From NCBI GenBank assembly GCA_018262455.1, contig JAGSPR010000003.1, positions 1 to 49,840 on the forward strand: DNA of 49,840 nt, in the 5' to 3' direction. Of the stretch, positions 1 to 8,972 are shown piece by piece. The notes beneath the pieces are model-generated. The model was not told the DNA's origin. It saw only the letters and a program-made list of their open reading frames with translations, and did no database searches. Every line of letters begins with the position of its first letter. Position 1 is the first letter of the stretch. The translations under genes and the position numbers were made by a program. This DNA is from Deltaproteobacteria bacterium (GTDB lineage Bacteria; Myxococcota; Polyangia; Haliangiales; Haliangiaceae).

Positions 1-137
1 CCGCCCGCAACCGCGAGGTGGCCGATGGCGAGCTGTTCATCGCGCGCGTGATCGTCGATCACGAAGGCCACGTGGTCGGCGCGCGGATCGTGCGCGGGTT
101 CGGCGGCCACGCGCGACGCGCAGGGCCTCCAGCGTGA
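1..137 (+). CDS. C-terminal fragment, possibly a TonB-C-like domain
   Basis: The window opens inside a reading frame that ends with TGA at 135-137. About 45 residues are visible. The stretch GELFIARVIVDHEGHVVGAR has the alternating hydrophobic pattern and the D-x-x-G-x-V turn seen in TonB-type C-terminal domains of energy transducers, followed by a short Arg/Pro-rich tail. The codon third positions are G/C as in the neighbours, which supports real coding. The 5' end lies outside the window, so the family call is tentative; any beta-strand-rich domain could look like this. Confidence 0.4.
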   Translation, partial: ARNREVADGELFIARVIVDHEGHVVGARIVRGFGGHARRAGPPA

Positions 138-198
138 TCTGGCGGTCTCGCTACCCTCGCTTCCCCTGCGCCATTCCCGGACAGCCTCGCGACCAGCG

Positions 199-693
199 CT
201 AGCCTCCGATCAGCATGAACGCCTGGCTCGTCGCCTTCGCGAACTGCAGCTCGTCGTCCGCGGACAGCGGTCCCTTGCCCAGCTGCCTGGCCTGCGCGGC
301 ATAGAGGTCTCTCACGCGGGCCGCACCCTGCTGCTGCTTCCCGATCTGCTCCACGTTGTGGCGGATCTTCTGGACGACCGCGGGATCCTCGTCCGTCGCG
401 AGCTCGACGTACGCGAGCCCGCTGGTGTGGGCCTTGTCGAGCGCTCGCGCGAGCTGATCGAGCAGCGGCACGACCTCGGTCTCGATCTTGCGCGCCGCGC
501 CGGCGGGGTCGGTCTTGCGCAGCTGCTGCAGCGCGAGCTCGTGCTTGGGGAAGTCGGTGGTGAACGCCTTGAGCGCGGGGCGGAACTCGTTCATCGCCGC
601 CTTGAAGTCGTTCGATGCGGTGACCTTCTTGTTGCAGGCTGCACAGACGAGGACGAGCAGGAGGAGCGGGATGCGGGAGCGGGTGATCAGCAT
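199..693 (-). CDS. Small predicted lipoprotein, function unknown
   Basis: 164 residues. I chose the ATG at 693 rather than the longer upstream frame because it starts a clean lipoprotein signal: MLITRSR, a leucine-rich core, then CAAC with the acylated Cys at residue 20. The mature part is helical and charged, with heptad-like stretches around residues 40-110 and no catalytic motif that I recognise. It is probably anchored in the envelope facing the periplasm. It is divergent from the hybrid kinase that starts at 896, with about 200 bp between them. No family assigned. Confidence 0.7.
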   Translation of the reverse strand: MLITRSRIPLLLLVLVCAACNKKVTASNDFKAAMNEFRPALKAFTTDFPKHELALQQLRKTDPAGAARKIETEVVPLLDQLARALDKAHTSGLAYVELATDEDPAVVQKIRHNVEQIGKQQQGAARVRDLYAAQARQLGKGPLSADDELQFAKATSQAFMLIGG

Positions 694-895
694 GTGCCGC
701 CCCGTCTGCAAGCGTAGCTCCAGCACAGGTCCGCGATTCGCTTGAGCGGGAGTCGCGGTGCAACAGGTGCAGCGACACTCCCGTTGCAGGTGCAGCGGGA
801 CCGGCGTCGACCCGTCGGGAGTTGCGGTTTGTCGCGTAGACCCTCGTTGCGGTCCATCGTCGCAAGTAATACTCGTGCGCTGACCCGAGACGTTT

Positions 896-3800
896 ATGGA
901 GGACGAACCAACCGCCGTCGATGAGCTCGCTCCTCCTGCAGGCCCGACCAGGCCCGGGTCGCCAGCGCCAGCCCAGGCGGGGGTCGGGAGCGATCGATAT
1001 CCCGAGCTCGGTTGGCGGGTGCTGGACGCCGCTCCGGTCGTGATCCTCGTGCTCGATGCCGCAGGCGTGATCCAGCATGTCAACCCGTACTTCGAGCGGC
1101 TGACCGGCTATCGGCTCGACGAGGTCCGCGGCAAGGATTGGTTCGACAGCTTCCTGCCGGCGCGCGATCGCGAGCGGATCCGCACGGTGTTCAAGCAGGC
1201 CTTCGGGGGCGAGCGCGTCCGTGGTGGCGTGAACCCGATCGTCACGCGCACCGGCGAACAGCGCGAGATCGAATGGACCGACGAGCTGCTGCGCGACAGC
1301 GACGGCCGCCCCACGGCCTTGCTCGCGATCGGCCACGACGTGACCGAGCGAATCGCCGCCCAGGGCGCGCTGCGCGACAGCGAGCACCGGATCGCAGAGG
1401 CCCACCGGCTGGCGAACATCGGGGCGTGGAATATCGACTTCGAGACGTTGGCGTGCTGGTGGTCGGACGAGCAGTACCGCATCCAAGGCATCCCCCTCGG
1501 GAAGCGCGTGACGCCGTACCTGTTCGTGTCCCTCCTCCATCCTGAGGATCGCGTCATGTTCGCGCAGAAGTTCCGGGGAACGCTCGCCGACGGCTACGGT
1601 GAGTTCGAGTACCGCATCGTGAGGCCCGATGGCGAGGTGCGAGACGTGGTCGGGAGGGCCAAGACGACCTACGACGGTCACGGCAAGCCGATCAAGCTGG
1701 CCGGGACGAACCAGGACATCACCGAGCGCAAGCGCACCGAGGAGGCTGCCCGCCGCTCGTCCGAGCTCTTGCGCACCGTGGTCGGCGGGGCGCCGGTGGT
1801 GATGTTCGCGCTCGATACGCGCGGCGTGTTCACGCTGTCAGAGGGGCGCGGGCTCGAAACGCTCGGCCTCCAGGCGGGTGCGCTGGTCGGTGCGTCGGCG
1901 CTCGAGATCTATGCCGGGGTGCCTGGGTTCGTGGAGGCCTTTCACAAGGCGCTCGCGGGAAACCAGACCGTGCTGACGTCCCGCATCGGGGCTCTCGAGT
2001 TCGAGGCGGTCTATGCCCCGAGCTTCGACGCGCGCGGCCGGATCGACGGCGTGGTCGGCGTGGGCTTCGACGTGACCGAGCGCAAACAGGCCGAAGCGCA
2101 GCTGCGCGCCAGCGAGGCCAAGTACCGGGGCCTCATCGAGGGCGCCGACGACATGATCTATCGGATGGCGATCCCCAGCGGCCGCTTCGAGTACGTGAGC
2201 CCGTCGGCCGAGCGCGTGTTCGGCTATTCCGCAGAGGCCCTGCTGTCCGACCCACGGCTGATCCCCCGCGTGATCCACCCGGACTTCCGCGAGTCCTTCG
2301 AACAGGACCGGGCGAACCTCCAGCGCGGCATCATCGCGCCACGCACCGAGTACAAGATCGTCGACGCGTGGGGGCACGAGCGCTGGATCTCGCAGAGCTT
2401 CACCGCGGTCCGCGACCCCGAGGGGAACGTGGTCGCGATCGAGGGCATCTGTCGTGATGACACCGAGCGCAAGCGCACCGAGGCCGCGCTGCGCGACAGC
2501 GAGCAGCGCTACCGGACCACCGTGGAGAACCTGCCCGACCCGCTGGTGCTCTACGCTCCCGACGGGCTCATCCTCTACGCGAACCCCGCCCTGTCGGCGA
2601 TGCTGCGGGTGCCCGCCGATCAGCTCGTCGGCATGCACGCCCAGGACCTGTGGGCGAGCGACGTGGGGCGCCAGTGCGCCGCGATGTTCGAGCGCGCGGT
2701 CGATTCCCGCACCCGGCAGACCGAGGAGATCAAGTCGCAGCGCCCCGGTGGCGCATGGGCCGTCCGCGAGCTGACCATGGTCCCGCTCACCGGGGCCGGA
2801 GACCAGGTGAGCCAGGTCCTGACGATGAGCCGCGACGTCACCGCGCAGCACCAGCTCGTCGACGAGCTACGCGACGCTGACCGTCGCAAGAACGAGTTCC
2901 TCGCCGTGCTGTCCCACGAGCTGCGTAACCCGGTGTCGGCGATCCGGAACGGGCTCGACGTCGTCGACGAGGCCGGACCTGGCAGTGATCAGTCGCTCCG
3001 CGCGCGTGCGCTGATCGCGCGTCAGGTCACGCAGCTCGGTCGCATGGTCGACGATCTGCTCGACGTCAGCCGGATCACCCACAACAAGATCCAGCTGCAA
3101 CGCACCAGGCTCGATCTCGACCGCCTCGTACATGCGGTGGTGGACGATCACCGGGCGCTGTTCGCGAGCCGGGGCGTCCGGCTCGAGCTGTTGCCCGCCC
3201 AGATCCCGCTGATCGTGAACGGCGACACCGTGCGGCTCACCCAGGTGATCGGCAACTTGCTCCACAACGCGGTCAAGTTCACGCCGCCCGGGGGAGCCAC
3301 CACGCTGGAGGTCACGAGCGAGGCGGGCCGCGCGGTGCTCCGCGTCACCGACACCGGAGCGGGGATCGACCCGGCGATGATCCCGCGGATCTTCGAGCCC
3401 TTCGCGCAGGCCGACCGCACCTTCGCGCGCAGCCTGGGAGGGCTGGGGCTCGGGCTCGCGCTGGTCAAGAAGCTGCTCGAGCTGCACGGCGGCGATGTCT
3501 CGGTGTCCAGCGCCGGCGCGGGCCGGGGCGCCGCGTTCATCGTGCGGCTGCCGCTCGAGCGAGCGAGCGAACCAACCGAGCGAGCCGCGGACGGGACGGT
3601 GCCGCGCGCGTCGCGTCGGGTGCTCGTCATCGAGGACAACCTGGACGCGGCGGACTCGCTGCGCATGCTCCTCGAGCTGCACGGCCACGCGGTCGAGGTC
3701 GCGCACGACGGCCCCGCCGGGATCGAGCTCGCGCGCGTGTTCCGGCCGGACATCGTGCTGAGCGACCTCGGCCTGCCCGGCATCAGCGGCTACGACGTCG

Positions 3801-3976
3801 CGCGCGCGTTCAAGCACGACGACGCGCTGCGCTCGGTGACCATGGTGGCCGTGTCGGGCTACGCGGCCCCCGCCGCCGTGGCCGAGGCGCGTGCCGCCGG
3901 CTTCGACGCCCACCTCGCCAAGCCCATCGACCTCGTCCGGCTGTGTCGGCTGATCGACCGCTCGCGCGACCTCTGA
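896..3976 (+). CDS. Five-PAS hybrid sensor histidine kinase with receiver domain
   Basis: 1026 residues, predicted soluble, with no signal peptide or membrane segment. About five PAS/PAC modules follow one another (roughly 42-155, 163-277, 287-396, 405-525, 535-650), most ending in the PAC signature (DITERKR, DVTERKQ). A HisKA domain carries the phospho-acceptor His674 in LSHELRNP. The HATPase shows the N box (GNLLHNAVKF, Asn791) and G boxes (DTGAGID, GGLGLGLALV). A C-terminal receiver has the acidic pair EDN, phospho-acceptor Asp957 (SDLGLPG) and the conserved Lys in AKPID. This is a complete hybrid kinase that can autophosphorylate and pass phosphate to its own receiver; output is presumably to an unlinked phosphotransfer protein. 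No obvious Shine-Dalgarno precedes ATG 896. Ligands of the PAS domains cannot be read from sequence. Confidence 0.93.
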   Translation: MEDEPTAVDELAPPAGPTRPGSPAPAQAGVGSDRYPELGWRVLDAAPVVILVLDAAGVIQHVNPYFERLTGYRLDEVRGKDWFDSFLPARDRERIRTVFKQAFGGERVRGGVNPIVTRTGEQREIEWTDELLRDSDGRPTALLAIGHDVTERIAAQGALRDSEHRIAEAHRLANIGAWNIDFETLACWWSDEQYRIQGIPLGKRVTPYLFVSLLHPEDRVMFAQKFRGTLADGYGEFEYRIVRPDGEVRDVVGRAKTTYDGHGKPIKLAGTNQDITERKRTEEAARRSSELLRTVVGGAPVVMFALDTRGVFTLSEGRGLETLGLQAGALVGASALEIYAGVPGFVEAFHKALAGNQTVLTSRIGALEFEAVYAPSFDARGRIDGVVGVGFDVTERKQAEAQLRASEAKYRGLIEGADDMIYRMAIPSGRFEYVSPSAERVFGYSAEALLSDPRLIPRVIHPDFRESFEQDRANLQRGIIAPRTEYKIVDAWGHERWISQSFTAVRDPEGNVVAIEGICRDDTERKRTEAALRDSEQRYRTTVENLPDPLVLYAPDGLILYANPALSAMLRVPADQLVGMHAQDLWASDVGRQCAAMFERAVDSRTRQTEEIKSQRPGGAWAVRELTMVPLTGAGDQVSQVLTMSRDVTAQHQLVDELRDADRRKNEFLAVLSHELRNPVSAIRNGLDVVDEAGPGSDQSLRARALIARQVTQLGRMVDDLLDVSRITHNKIQLQRTRLDLDRLVHAVVDDHRALFASRGVRLELLPAQIPLIVNGDTVRLTQVIGNLLHNAVKFTPPGGATTLEVTSEAGRAVLRVTDTGAGIDPAMIPRIFEPFAQADRTFARSLGGLGLGLALVKKLLELHGGDVSVSSAGAGRGAAFIVRLPLERASEPTERAADGTVPRASRRVLVIEDNLDAADSLRMLLELHGHAVEVAHDGPAGIELARVFRPDIVLSDLGLPGISGYDVARAFKHDDALRSVTMVAVSGYAAPAAVAEARAAGFDAHLAKPIDLVRLCRLIDRSRDL

Positions 3977-4134
3977 GCGACTCGTCGGGTGACGCGGTGC
4001 ACAGCCCGAAACGGTGCTGGGGAGACTCAGAAGGAATCAGAAGATAGATGATCCGAGGCGAGCCCCACGTGCGATCAGGCCGCTTCCGGGCCCAACGCGT
4101 GGGCTCGACGACCTATGCTGACGGCGGCGATTTG

Positions 4135-6195
4135 ATGGCAGAGCGCATCGGACGGTACGAGGTCATCGCTCATCTCGCAGACGGTGGGATGGGGCAGGTG
4201 TATCTCGCGCGCACCGGCGGACTCGGCGGGTTCGAACGCCACGTCGTGCTCAAGACTCTCGAGGTGTTCGAGACGTCCGAGGACGACGCCACCGCGATGT
4301 TCCTCGATGAGGCGCGGCTGCAGGGCCTGTTGCACCACCACCACATCGCGCCGGTCTACGAGGTCAGCCAGGACGACCACCGGCTCTACCTGGTGATGGA
4401 CTACGTGCACGGTCACAGTGCGCACGGGGTGTGGAAACGCACGCTCGACCTCGGCGCGGCGCTTCCGATCGACTTCTCGCTGACCGTCACGGCAGCCGCC
4501 GCGTCGGGATTGCACTACGCCCATACCCGGCGTGGCGCCGACGGCCAGGAGCTCCACATCGTTCACCGGGACGTCACGTTGTCGAATCTGATGATCGGCT
4601 TCGACGGTGGCGTGAAGCTGATCGACTTCGGCATCGCGAAGTCAGCGAACCGGATGGTCCAGACCCGGTCCGGGTTCGTCAAGGGCAAGGTCGGCTACAT
4701 GTCGCCCGAGCAGATCCGCGGGCACGAGGTCGATGCCCGCACCGACGTGTTCGCGCTCGGGATCGTGCTCTACGAGCTGACGACGATGAGGCGAGCCTTC
4801 CGCGAGGAGTCCGATCGCGCGACGTTCGAGCGGATCAAGGCCGGCGCGCTGATCGCCCCGTCGAGCTTCATGCCCGACTATCCGCGCGAGCTCGAGCGGA
4901 TCGTGACTCGAGCGTTGCGCGTCGATCCACGCGAGCGCTATCCGGATGCGGAGACCATGCGTGGCGAGCTCGAGCGGTTCGGCCATCAGCTCGGGCTCGC
5001 GCTCGGGGACAGCGCCGTCGCCGCGGTGATGACCCAGCTGTTCGACCACCGGGACGAGCCATGGCAGGCGCGGCCGAGCTCGCGGCCGAGCCCTCGCCCG
5101 CGCCCGCGCTCCAGCAGCGCGCCCGACATCTCGGTCACTCCCGCGCCGGCCGACGACGATGACAACACCGGATCGACGCTCGTCGCGGAGCCGCGCTGGG
5201 GCACGCGCAAGGTGGACCCCGTGCCGCAGGTGGCCACGAGCGGAGGTCCGCTGACGACCGCATCGCAGGTCATCGTGGGCGGTGTCCCCGGTGCCCCCAT
5301 CGCATCGATGCCGTCGAAGGACACCGATGGGGTGACGATCGTACGCGAGCCCGAGTCGCCGCTGGCCAGGTCGAACGAGACCGACGAAGTGACGATCATT
5401 CCACCGTCCGACACGCCACCGCCGGAGGTCGCGCTGAAGGTCGTGATCGGCGAGCTCCGGGCCCAGACCGCTGGTCGCGATCTGCCGCTGCCGCCGCCGG
5501 CGAGGCCGAACGACACCGAGGTCGTCACGACCGTGCGCGATCTGCCGGGCGCACCGCCAGAGCGGTCGAACGAGACCGACGGCGTGACGATCGTGCCGCC
5601 GCCCCGCAGCCCGACCGCCTCGATGTTCGGGAGCGCACTGCCCGCGCGGGCCCCGGCACCGGCACTCGCGTTGTCCATGGCTCGATCCACGATGCCGATG
5701 AGGGCGCATCGACCGCGCTCCTCGGCGACGGGCTGGATCGCCGTCGCGGTCTTGCTGGCGGGCGCGATCGGCAGTGGCGGCTATCTGCTCTACGAGCGCA
5801 GCCGCGAGCAGTCGGCCTCGTGGGATCCGCCCGCCGAGCTGCCCGTCCTTGCCAGCCGTGAGCTCCCACCGTCGTCGCCGCCGCCACCGCCCCAGCCGCC
5901 CGCGATCGTGGAGGAGCGCGGCAGCGGCAGCGCAGCGCCCGTCACTCCGCCGGCGTCTCCGCCCGAGGTCGCGACGTCCTCGATCGTGTTGCGCATCACC
6001 ACCATCCCGCCGGAAGCCACGATCTTCCTCGATGGCAAGCGGCTCGGAAAGACGCCGTACGAAGGCACGGCCGACGCCGAGCCGGGAATCCACACGATGA
6101 AGATCCGGCGTCGCGGTTACGCCCTCGTCAAGCTCGAGCTCGAGCTGACCGAGGACGTCACGCGCTCGATCCCGCTCAAGCGCGTCGGCCTGTGA
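4135..6195 (+). CDS. Membrane-anchored Ser/Thr protein kinase with PEGA domain
   Basis: 686 residues. I start at ATG 4135 (MAERIGRYEV), which places the kinase domain at the N-terminus; the frame is open upstream to 4048. Kinase domain about 7-290: glycine loop ADGGMGQVY, Lys40 (VVLK), HRD at 144-146 with Asn151, DFG at 164-166, and YMSPEQ. A long disordered Pro-rich linker (about 310-530) contains four copies of a T-[DE]-x-V-T motif (Thr397, 416, 461, 481). One membrane helix follows (about 533-556), then a second Pro-rich stretch and a C-terminal PEGA domain (about 616-683: PPEATIFLDGKRLGKTPYEG). Topology: kinase in the cytoplasm, PEGA outside. This architecture is typical of myxobacterial Hanks-type kinases. 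The hybrid kinase just upstream suggests a signalling pair, but 158 bp separate them. Confidence 0.95.
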   Translation: MAERIGRYEVIAHLADGGMGQVYLARTGGLGGFERHVVLKTLEVFETSEDDATAMFLDEARLQGLLHHHHIAPVYEVSQDDHRLYLVMDYVHGHSAHGVWKRTLDLGAALPIDFSLTVTAAAASGLHYAHTRRGADGQELHIVHRDVTLSNLMIGFDGGVKLIDFGIAKSANRMVQTRSGFVKGKVGYMSPEQIRGHEVDARTDVFALGIVLYELTTMRRAFREESDRATFERIKAGALIAPSSFMPDYPRELERIVTRALRVDPRERYPDAETMRGELERFGHQLGLALGDSAVAAVMTQLFDHRDEPWQARPSSRPSPRPRPRSSSAPDISVTPAPADDDDNTGSTLVAEPRWGTRKVDPVPQVATSGGPLTTASQVIVGGVPGAPIASMPSKDTDGVTIVREPESPLARSNETDEVTIIPPSDTPPPEVALKVVIGELRAQTAGRDLPLPPPARPNDTEVVTTVRDLPGAPPERSNETDGVTIVPPPRSPTASMFGSALPARAPAPALALSMARSTMPMRAHRPRSSATGWIAVAVLLAGAIGSGGYLLYERSREQSASWDPPAELPVLASRELPPSSPPPPPQPPAIVEERGSGSAAPVTPPASPPEVATSSIVLRITTIPPEATIFLDGKRLGKTPYEGTADAEPGIHTMKIRRRGYALVKLELELTEDVTRSIPLKRVGL

Positions 6196-6213
6196 GCCGC
6201 GTCCACGCCAGGG

Positions 6214-6558
6214 TCACGACAGTCGGCGCTGGTAGCGGCTCCCCCAGTCCTTGAGGCCGAGGAGGATCGGCTCGAGCGAGCGGCCGAACGCGGTGAGCTC
6301 GTACTCGACCCGCGGTGGCACCTCCGCGAACACGGTGCGCTTGACGAGCCCGTCCGCCTCGAGCTCGCGGAGCTGCAGGGTGAGCACCCGCGCGCTGCAG
6401 TTGGGCAGCTTGCGCCGGAGCTCGCCGAACCGCTGCTTGGCGCCGAGCAGCCAGTACAGGACGACGCCCTTCCAGCGGCCGCCGATCACGCCGAGCGCTG
6501 CTTCGACCGCGCATCCGGACTTGCCGGGGAGCGCCGGCCTGGAGGCGAGTTTGGCCAT
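6214..6558 (-). CDS. HxlR-family winged-helix transcriptional regulator
   Basis: 114 residues, the usual HxlR length. Family signatures: Cys in GCAVEAAL near the N-terminus, GGRWKGVVLYWLL (start of the winged helix), RFGELRRKLP and ARVLTLQLRELEADGLVKR (recognition helix and wing). HxlR proteins act as dimers and often sense reactive carbonyls, quinones or disulfide stress through the N-terminal Cys. The gene is divergent from the quinone-reductase-like dehydrogenase at 6638, and a 24-bp dyad (6575-6598) lies 16 bp before its start codon. The likely role is autoregulation plus control of that dehydrogenase. It converges on the Ser/Thr kinase gene with an 18-bp gap. Confidence 0.92.
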   Translation of the reverse strand: MAKLASRPALPGKSGCAVEAALGVIGGRWKGVVLYWLLGAKQRFGELRRKLPNCSARVLTLQLRELEADGLVKRTVFAEVPPRVEYELTAFGRSLEPILLGLKDWGSRYQRRLS

Positions 6559-6574
6559 TGGTTACCTCTTTGTT

Positions 6575-6598
6575 AGTACGTACAAACTTGTGCGTACT
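6575..6598. promoter_or_regulatory. Putative HxlR operator (24-bp imperfect dyad)
   Basis: Outer arms AGTACG (6575-6580) and CGTACT (6593-6598) are perfect inverted repeats, and inner ACAA/TTGT also pair; 20 of 24 positions fit the dyad. It lies in an AT-richer intergenic strip between divergent starts, 16 bp from the HxlR start codon and 39 bp from the dehydrogenase start. GTAC-rich dyads are typical HxlR targets. Binding is inferred. Confidence 0.65.
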
Positions 6599-6637
6599 TG
6601 CGTCGATCGTACCGAAGGTCCATCAAGGTAGCTACCC

Positions 6638-7651
6638 ATGAAAGCCTACGAGCTGCATCCCGAAGAAGGTCTCGCCTCGCTCAAGCGCGTCGAGCGCCCC
6701 ATGCCGCCCGCGCTTGGCGCCCACGAGGTCCGCGTGCGCGTCCGCGCGGTCTCGCTGAACTACCGCGACATCATCGTCGCGCGCGGGTCGCAGAAGCGCG
6801 CCAAGCGGATCGTGCCGGCGTCGGATGGCGCGGGAGAGGTCGTCGCCGTCGGGGACCAGGTCACCCGGGTCAAGGTCGGCGATCGCGTGGCCGCGGCGTT
6901 CTTTCCCACCTGGCTGGGGGGCGAGCTCGCCGAATCGCACCACGCGAATGCCCTGGGTGGCTCGCTCGACGGCATGCTCGCCGAGCACGTGGTCCTGGCC
7001 GAGACCGCCTGGGTGAAGATCCCGTCGCACTTCTCGTTCGAGCAGGCCTCCACGCTGCCGTGCGCCGGCGTGACCGCCTGGCACGCGCTGTTCGTCGCCG
7101 CGAACCCGAAGCCCGGCGACACCCTGCTCGTGCAGGGGACGGGCGGCGTCTCGATCTACGCGCTGCAGCTGGCGCGGGCCGCCGGGATCGACGTGATCGC
7201 GACCTCGAGCGCCGCGGACAAGCGCGCGCGGCTCGAGCGGATGGGCGCCGGCAAGACGCTCGATTATCGCGACGATCCGAAGTGGGGCGAGTCCGCTCGC
7301 GCCGCGACCGCCGGCCGGGGCGTCGACGTCGTCATCGAGGTCGGCGGTGCCGGCAACTTCGATCAGAGCGTGAAGGCGCTCCGCTACGGCGGGACGATGA
7401 GCCTGCTGGGCGTCCTCGCCGGCACACAGGGCCCGATCGACACCTACGCCATCCTCCACAAGAACATCCGGGTGCGCGGGGTGTACGTCGGCTCGGTCGC
7501 GATGTTCGAGGACCTCGTGCGCGCGCTCGAGGCCACGAAGCTCGAGCCCGTCATCGATCAGGTCTTCGGGTTCGGCGACGCCCGCGCCGCCTACGAGCAC
7601 CTCGCCAGCGGCAAGCACTTCGGCAAGGTGGTCATCCGGCTCGACGACTGA
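6638..7651 (+). CDS. MDR-superfamily NAD(P)H-dependent quinone reductase/alcohol dehydrogenase
   Basis: 337 residues, standard length for the medium-chain dehydrogenase/reductase superfamily. An N-terminal GroES-like domain (VSLNYRDIIV, SDGAGEVVAVGDQVTRVKVGD) precedes a Rossmann domain with the loop VQGTGGVSIYALQLA and a following GVDVVIEVGG. The structural and catalytic zinc cysteines of true alcohol dehydrogenases are not evident, so a zinc-free quinone- or enone-reducing activity is more likely. It is divergent from the HxlR regulator and shares its promoter region, which supports an electrophile-detoxification role. The start ATG 6638 has no strong ribosome-binding site. The exact substrate is unknown. 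Confidence 0.88.
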   Translation: MKAYELHPEEGLASLKRVERPMPPALGAHEVRVRVRAVSLNYRDIIVARGSQKRAKRIVPASDGAGEVVAVGDQVTRVKVGDRVAAAFFPTWLGGELAESHHANALGGSLDGMLAEHVVLAETAWVKIPSHFSFEQASTLPCAGVTAWHALFVAANPKPGDTLLVQGTGGVSIYALQLARAAGIDVIATSSAADKRARLERMGAGKTLDYRDDPKWGESARAATAGRGVDVVIEVGGAGNFDQSVKALRYGGTMSLLGVLAGTQGPIDTYAILHKNIRVRGVYVGSVAMFEDLVRALEATKLEPVIDQVFGFGDARAAYEHLASGKHFGKVVIRLDD

Positions 7652-7730
7652 GGGGTGCGGCCGGCGCGCGCGCTCGGACGCAACTCGCACGCTGGGCAGG
7701 GCTCGACAGACCGGTGATACTGCGGCCGTC

Positions 7731-8972
7731 GTGGATTCCCTGGGAAACCCTGCGCCCGCGCCCTGCGGAGGCTCGTATGCCGACGGCTTCGCGCCCGCCG
7801 CGGAGCGGTTCGCCGCGCACGTCCGCGAGGGCGCCGAGATCGGCGCCGGCTTCGCCGTGTTCCACCGCGGGCGGTGTGTCATCGATCTGTGGGGAGGCCG
7901 GGCCGACGTCGCGCGCGGGCAGCCGTGGGTGCGCGACACGCGGATCGTCGTGTTCTCGGCGACCAAGGGGCTCGCCGCGATGGCGCTCGCGCTACTCGCC
8001 GATCGCGGTCAGCTCGCGTGGGACACGCCGGTCGCGACGTACTGGCCCGGGTTCGCGGCGAATGGCAAGCAGGCGATCTCGGTGCGCACGCTGGTCAACC
8101 ATCGCGCCGGGCTGGTCGGGCTCGACGAGCCGCTGACGATGGACGATTGTGTGGTCCCCGAGCGACGTGCTCGCCTGCTCCGCGCGCTCGAGGACCAGCG
8201 ACCGGCGTGGGAGCCGGGCACCTCGCAGGGCTATCACGCGCTCACGTACGGCATGTACGTACGCGAGCTGTTCGAGCGGATCGCCGGCGAGGATCTCGGC
8301 GGCTTCTTGCGGCGCGAGTTGTTCGAGCCGCTCGGCGCCGAGGTCTCGCTCGGCACGCCGGCCGAGCTCGATCCGCGGATCGCGACCCTCTATGGGATCT
8401 CCAGGTCGACCCGGCTCGTCCACCTGCTCGCGGCCGCGATCCGCGGGCGCACCACCGAGGGGCGGATCGCACGTGCGGTGCTCGGTCGCCATTCGCTGCC
8501 GCGCGCGGCGTTCGGGAACCCTCCCACGGGACGCGAAGGGATCGCCGTGTACAACTCACCCCGCGTGCGCCGCGCGGCGCTCGCCTGGGCCTCCGCGACC
8601 GCGAGCGCACAGGGGCTGGCGCGCGCCTACGTGCCGTTCGCGTCCGGTGGAGTGGCGTTCGGCCGCAGCTACTTGCGTGCCGCGACGCTGGTGCCGATCC
8701 ACGCGCGCCAGAGCTGGTCGGAGCGCGATCTCGTGCTGCAAAAGCCGATCGGCTGGTCGCAAGGCTTCGTCAAGGAGCAGCCGGAGCTGTTCTCGCCCAA
8801 CCCCGAGTCGTTCGGCCATCCCGGGCTGGGCGGCGCGCTCGGCTGGTGCGATCCGGTCGCCGAGCTCGCGATCGGGTACGTGACGAACCGCCTCGACTGG
8901 CGCGTGCGCTCGCCGCGGGCGCTCGCGCTGTGCCACGCGCTCTACGCGTGCGAGCCAGTGCGCGCGCGCTGA
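7731..8972 (+). CDS. Beta-lactamase-family serine hydrolase (class C/EstB-like)
   Basis: 413 residues from GTG 7731. The nucleophile motif SxxK is Ser76-Ala-Thr-Lys79 (FSATKGLAAMA); the second motif is Tyr168 in GYHALTYG; the third region is GHPGLGGALGW near the C-terminus, in place of the KTG triad. This pattern matches class C beta-lactamase-fold esterases and D-amino-acid-type peptidases rather than true beta-lactamases. No signal peptide is visible, so it is probably cytoplasmic. It lies 79 bp after the dehydrogenase and its last 31 bp overlap the end of the opposite-strand esterase gene. The substrate cannot be told from sequence. Confidence 0.88.
   Translation: MDSLGNPAPAPCGGSYADGFAPAAERFAAHVREGAEIGAGFAVFHRGRCVIDLWGGRADVARGQPWVRDTRIVVFSATKGLAAMALALLADRGQLAWDTPVATYWPGFAANGKQAISVRTLVNHRAGLVGLDEPLTMDDCVVPERRARLLRALEDQRPAWEPGTSQGYHALTYGMYVRELFERIAGEDLGGFLRRELFEPLGAEVSLGTPAELDPRIATLYGISRSTRLVHLLAAAIRGRTTEGRIARAVLGRHSLPRAAFGNPPTGREGIAVYNSPRVRRAALAWASATASAQGLARAYVPFASGGVAFGRSYLRAATLVPIHARQSWSERDLVLQKPIGWSQGFVKEQPELFSPNPESFGHPGLGGALGWCDPVAELAIGYVTNRLDWRVRSPRALALCHALYACEPVRAR

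Noticed and set aside
6185..6245. GAGCCGC...GCGGCTC inverted repeat after the Ser/Thr kinase gene
   Set aside because: Arms are only 7 bp and about 38 bp apart, too weak to call a terminator.
7731..8972. Reading the SxxK hydrolase as a true antibiotic-resistance beta-lactamase
   Set aside because: No signal peptide and no KTG triad; better explained as an EstB-like esterase/peptidase.
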